Source of the DNA: Labilithrix sp.
GTDB taxonomy: Bacteria; Myxococcota_A; Polyangia; Polyangiales; Polyangiaceae
DNA length: 64,000 bases
NCBI GenBank assembly: GCA_019637155.1
Contig: JAHBWE010000004.1
Location: forward strand, 62,001 to 126,000
Reading direction: 5' to 3'
Numbering within the stretch: the stretch's first letter is position 1; each line of letters starts with the position of its first letter. The notes under the pieces are model-generated. The model did not search any database, was not told where the DNA came from, and was given only the letters and a program-made list of their open reading frames with translations. A program made the position numbers and the translations under genes. Below, piece after piece: positions 60,495 to 64,000 of the stretch.

Positions 60495-61928
60495 TTGTCC
60501 AACCTCCTTCGCCCCCGTGCCATCGCGAGCATCCTCGCGCTCACGCTCCCCGCGTGCGTGATCCCGCTCACCGATCGCAACACGCCGGAGGAGAACGGCG
60601 GCGTCACCGGAGAGCCCGCGAACTGCGGCGCGCGCTCGAACATCGAGCCGAAGAGCAGCCTCGACGGCCCGAAGGGCGAGAAGCTCGTGGGGCGCTTTCA
60701 GCTGCCGAAGCCCGCCGATCCCGAGACCGGCGCCCCGGCCGAGACGGCGACGTACTTCGACTGGTCCGGCAACCACATCACGTTCCGGTTCCGTGGCACG
60801 AAGAAGGTCACGGTGAAGCTCGCGCTCCCCGCGAGCCAGAACCCGCAAGACCAGCTCGTCGAGGTCGTGGTCGACAACCTCGCGCCCGTCACGCGCCAGA
60901 TCACGGTGACGAAGGACGCGAAGGGCAACCCCACGATCACGCCTGAGGCGAGCTTCGAAATCGGCGGCCTCTCCGACGGTCCGCACGAGGTCACGATCTG
61001 GAAGAACACCGAGGCGCAGAAGGGCGGCCTCCTCTACTCGGGCATCGACCTGAACGGCGGCGAGTTCCTCGAGAGCCGGCGGCGCTTCCGGCGCATGGAG
61101 GTCATCGGCGACTCGATCACGTGCGGCTACGGCAACACCGGGTCGAACGCGACGTGCCCGTTCGAGGTGAAGATCCGCGAGGTGAAGCTCCCCGACGGGA
61201 AGGTCGCGCCGGTGACGGTGCCGCTGACGGAGAACCAGTACCTGTCCTTCACGTCGCAGACGGCGCGCAACCTCGACGCGGACGTCGTGACTCTCTGCTG
61301 GTCGGGCAAGGGCGTCTACAAGAACTACAAGGAGAACGTCCGCATCGATCCGACGGGCGCGCCGGTGCCGGTCGACGACGCGACGACGACGGTCCCGCAG
61401 CTCTGGGAGCGCACCCTCGCGGCGGCGAAGGAGCCGCTCTGGGACTTCGCGCAGGAGAAGGAAGAGGACAAGCCGCAGGTCGTCGTCATCAGCCTCGGGA
61501 CGAACGACTTCGCGCGCGACACGAAGCCCGACCTCCCCGAGAACGCGGAGGAGGGCGCGCTCCCGGGCGACAACCAGCCCGACGGCGACCTGAACTTCCC
61601 GGAGGAGATGGAGAAGTTCTACAAGACGTACGCCGACTTCGTGCAGAAGGTCCGCGAGCGCCGGCCGAACGCGCACGTCTTCCTCGCGACGCCGCCGATG
61701 CTGACCGACCAGTTCCCGCTCGACAACGCGCGGACGAAGATGAAAGACGTCCTCCGGCGCATCGCGTCCGAGCGCAACAAGGGCGGCGACGGCAAGGTCT
61801 ACGCGATGGACCTCGTCGAGATGGGCTTCCGCTACGGCCTCGGCTGCGACTACCACCCGAACCTCGAGGTGCACGCCATCATGGCGCAGCAGCTCACGGG
61901 CGCGATCCGGTCGAAGACCTGCTGGTAG
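60495..61928 (+). CDS. CE2-type SGNH carbohydrate esterase lipoprotein
   Basis: A 477-residue protein starting at TTG 60495 with lipobox ALTLPAC (Cys21). Residues ~45-195 form an N-terminal beta-sandwich (TYFDWSGNHITFRFRGTKKVTVKL, GGLLYSGIDLNGGE). The SGNH hydrolase follows: Ser207 in MEVIGDSITCGYG, GTND at 335-338, and the catalytic pair Asp452/His454 in GCDYHPNLEVH. A jelly roll before an SGNH domain is the layout of family CE2 acetyl esterases. It would deacetylate glycans. It lies divergent from the GH5 pair, with a 224-bp gap in which no gene is seen. Confidence 0.88.
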   Translation: MSNLLRPRAIASILALTLPACVIPLTDRNTPEENGGVTGEPANCGARSNIEPKSSLDGPKGEKLVGRFQLPKPADPETGAPAETATYFDWSGNHITFRFRGTKKVTVKLALPASQNPQDQLVEVVVDNLAPVTRQITVTKDAKGNPTITPEASFEIGGLSDGPHEVTIWKNTEAQKGGLLYSGIDLNGGEFLESRRRFRRMEVIGDSITCGYGNTGSNATCPFEVKIREVKLPDGKVAPVTVPLTENQYLSFTSQTARNLDADVVTLCWSGKGVYKNYKENVRIDPTGAPVPVDDATTTVPQLWERTLAAAKEPLWDFAQEKEEDKPQVVVISLGTNDFARDTKPDLPENAEEGALPGDNQPDGDLNFPEEMEKFYKTYADFVQKVRERRPNAHVFLATPPMLTDQFPLDNARTKMKDVLRRIASERNKGGDGKVYAMDLVEMGFRYGLGCDYHPNLEVHAIMAQQLTGAIRSKTCW

Positions 61929-61933
61929 CCGAG

Positions 61934-64000
61934 CTACGGCGCGAACGTCGTCGCGGTGACGGGTAGCTCCTCCATCCGCAGCGTCACCGGCGCGACGGTC
62001 ACCGTGACGGGCGCGGCCGCGGGCGCGAACGCCGCCGCGGTCGCCGTGATGGTGGGCGCCGACGGGCCGAGGTCCGTCATCGTCGCGTCGGCGGCGGCGT
62101 TGAACGGGAGCGCGCCGTCCTTCGCGAACGCCTTGCCGGCGAAGAAGCGCGTCGTGTCCGTCGAGGCGGCGAGGTCTCCCCAGTCGGCGAGGCCGCCGAA
62201 GACGACGCCGGCGTCCTTCGCGAGGAAGGCGTCGACGAAGCCGAGCGAGATGCCCTCCGTCTTCGCGCGGTAGACCTTGCCGTCGAGGGCGCGGCCGAGC
62301 GCGTCGAGGCGGAGGAGGAACGTGCCCGGCACCCCCGCGCTGCGCATGTCGCTGCCGACCACGACGTAGCCGCTCGACGGCAGCGGGAGGATCGCGGTCG
62401 GGGTGATGAAGGACTCGCCGCCGAGACGGAAGGACGCGGCGTGTCGGAGCGCGCCGGCGCGGTCGAGGACGATCGTGAGCGCGGCGTTCGCGAACGTGTG
62501 GCCGTCGCTCGCGGGGACGAGGAGGTCTCCGTTCGCCGCCTCCGCGAGCGCGCCGACCTGGCAGGTGCCGTTGTCCGACGTCGAGGCGAGCTTCGTCGCG
62601 AAGCCGATCGCGCCGTCCGGCTTGAGGGAGAAGACGACGCAGCGCGTGTCGAGCTGCGCCGCGCCGGGCTCGTCCTCGCCCGCGACGACGAGGTCCCCGG
62701 CCTGGTTGTAGATCGCACGTACCGCGCGGAGGAACTCCGCTTGCACGCCGGACGAGGTCGCGTAGCCGAAGCGCTGCGCGCGCTCGACCGCTCCGTTCGG
62801 CGCGAGCTCCGCGATCACGATCGCGTTGTCGAAGTTGTTCCCGTATTCGCGGATGCCGAAGACGAGCGCGCTCCGATCGTCGGGTCCGGTGACGCCCATG
62901 CGCAACGTCGCGACCTCCTCGCCGTTCACCGGCACGGTGTACCGGTAGGCGCCGGACAACGTCCGGTTCGGCGCGAGGCGCGCGACGTCGCCGCTCTCGA
63001 AGAGGAGCCACGTCCCGAGGTCGTGCCGGACGAGCACGTCCGAGAGCGCGCGCGGCACGTCCTTGTCGTCCTCGCGCGCGAGGAAGCGGTGCGCGGTGAG
63101 CTGCGCGCCGTCGATCGTGAAGCGACGCGCGACGGTGCTCGGCGAGGCGACGGCCCAGAGGTTGCCGTCGGCCGCGAGCGCGAGCCGCGCGCGCGCGTTG
63201 TGCGGATAGGCCGAGAACTTGTAGTGATGGCCCGGCTCGTCCCAGCGCTGCGCCCACGGCACGAAGGGCGGGTTCGCGAGCGTGTCGTCGGCGGGGATGC
63301 CGGGCGGGAGGGTGCCCGGCGGCGGCGCGGTGCACGGACCCGCCGCGACCTGCTGCAGCGGGAACACCTCGAACGTCTTCGACTTCGAGAAGATCGTCCC
63401 GTCGAGCCCGAAGATGGCGGCGACCTTCGCGACGTCGGCGCCGATCTCGGGGCTCCCCGTGATCTTCTGTCCGATCGCGGCCCACGGGAAGCGCACCTCG
63501 AAGCCGGCGGTCCCGTCGATCCCGACGCTCGCGCGGTAGCAGTCGGCGTCGCGCGTGCGGTCGACGTCGAGCTCGCTCACGAACTCGACGCCGAAGGTGG
63601 GGCCGATCGCTCCGTACGCGAGCATCTTGAGCTTCGGCCCGATGCTCGTCGACGTCCGCGCGTCGAGGAAGGCCTCCACCTTCGAGACCTCGAAGACCTG
63701 CTTCGGCTCCGCGCTGAGGTGGAGGCCGCTCGAGGTCGACAGCGTGCCCCCGACCGCGAACCCGACCTCGGAGTGTCCGGCGATGCGGCTGAAGCTGCCC
63801 GCCTTGCCCTCGCTGTGGCCCTCGAAGGTCAGCTCCGGGAGGAAGACGAGCGGTCCGATCGGGATCGGATCGAAGGTCTTTCCCTCTCCGATCTGAAACT
63901 TCGCCGTCTTGTACGGGATCGATGCCGCGCCGGACTGATCGAACGTCGTCGCGACGCCGGCCTTGAACTCCATGCTGACCGAGAGCTCGGGGACCTTCAG
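61934..64000 (-). CDS. Large propeller-type protein, 5' end outside the window
   Basis: At least 688 residues; the frame stays open to the window edge, so the ATG at 63973 is probably internal. The N-terminal part (residues 10-230) has beta segments, with EVRFPWAAIGQKITGSPEIG. The C-terminal 450 residues read as repeated strands of a propeller with FTIDGAQLTAHRFL, LFESGDVARLAPNRTLSGAY, LVVAGEDEPGAAQL and VVFGGLADWGDLAAS, which are Kelch- or delta-60-like. A Pro-rich hinge lies at about 240. It is a likely surface protein; no signal is visible because the start is missing. Confidence 0.6.
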   Translation of the reverse strand: MKVPELSVSMEFKAGVATTFDQSGAASIPYKTAKFQIGEGKTFDPIPIGPLVFLPELTFEGHSEGKAGSFSRIAGHSEVGFAVGGTLSTSSGLHLSAEPKQVFEVSKVEAFLDARTSTSIGPKLKMLAYGAIGPTFGVEFVSELDVDRTRDADCYRASVGIDGTAGFEVRFPWAAIGQKITGSPEIGADVAKVAAIFGLDGTIFSKSKTFEVFPLQQVAAGPCTAPPPGTLPPGIPADDTLANPPFVPWAQRWDEPGHHYKFSAYPHNARARLALAADGNLWAVASPSTVARRFTIDGAQLTAHRFLAREDDKDVPRALSDVLVRHDLGTWLLFESGDVARLAPNRTLSGAYRYTVPVNGEEVATLRMGVTGPDDRSALVFGIREYGNNFDNAIVIAELAPNGAVERAQRFGYATSSGVQAEFLRAVRAIYNQAGDLVVAGEDEPGAAQLDTRCVVFSLKPDGAIGFATKLASTSDNGTCQVGALAEAANGDLLVPASDGHTFANAALTIVLDRAGALRHAASFRLGGESFITPTAILPLPSSGYVVVGSDMRSAGVPGTFLLRLDALGRALDGKVYRAKTEGISLGFVDAFLAKDAGVVFGGLADWGDLAASTDTTRFFAGKAFAKDGALPFNAAADATMTDLGPSAPTITATAAAFAPAAAPVTVTVAPVTLRMEELPVTATTFAP

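Overview
The window is chromosomal DNA of very high GC content from a myxobacterium-like organism, most likely of the order Polyangiales; I cannot fix the genus from sequence alone. Pointers are many secreted lipoproteins with Ser/Thr/Gly- or Cys-rich linkers, thrombospondin type-3 calcium repeats, a TIGR02996-type 'repeat-companion' domain joined to leucine-rich repeats, a eukaryote-type Ser/Thr kinase fragment, huge TPR proteins, and almost complete G/C use at third codon positions. No rRNA, tRNA, CRISPR array, insertion sequence or phage was seen.

Layout. 1-2 kb: the tail of an unknown protein and an acyl-CoA dehydrogenase. 2-5 kb: three paralogous PD40 (TolB-like) propeller lipoproteins. 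5-8.8 kb: three tandem copies of a small secreted lipoprotein with a shared 40-bp leader, then a metallo-beta-lactamase-fold hydrolase whose 5' end has been copied behind the earlier paralogs. 8.8-16 kb: a minus-strand block of secreted proteins (Cys-rich lipoproteins, a VWA-like protein with an altered MIDAS, a zinc phospholipase C/S1-P1-like protein, a protein with a thrombospondin type-3-like stretch). 16-22.6 kb: an arginine/pyrimidine operon (N-acetylornithine carbamoyltransferase, NAG kinase-synthase fusion, argC, carB), which implies arginine synthesis through N-acetylcitrulline. 22.7-27.1 kb: Uma2-like nuclease, amidase, ApaG, frataxin (CyaY), a lipoprotein and a MntA-HepT toxin-antitoxin pair. 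27.3-28.1 kb: a broken kinase joined out of frame to a broken propeller gene. 28.2-32.7 kb: a duplicated-domain lipoprotein, rpsD, a YeeE/YedE sulfur transporter pair overlapping a ribbon-helix-helix/PIN module, a ferredoxin reductase and a Phd antitoxin remnant. 32.7-38.2 kb: a 1,820-residue TPR protein.

38.2-43.9 kb is the clearest functional unit: a MerR-family regulator with four C-terminal cysteines heads a tightly packed isc operon (iscS-iscU-iscA-hscB-hscA-fdx), with two near-identical imperfect palindromes upstream. It is a candidate Fe-S-responsive regulator standing where IscR sits in other bacteria. 44-50.9 kb is an accessory region with gene fragments, a trypsin-like lipoprotein with calcium repeats, Cys-rich proteins and two copies of a short repeat around an unknown gene.

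50.9-64 kb holds a WD/LRR fusion protein, an isoaspartyl peptidase-like lipoprotein, an HxlR/SDR divergent pair with a perfect operator, an exported PEP-synthase-like lipoprotein, a GH5 glycoside hydrolase, a CE2/SGNH esterase and the 3' part of a large propeller-type protein that leaves the window. Functions are inferred by reading translated sequences; no database search was run.
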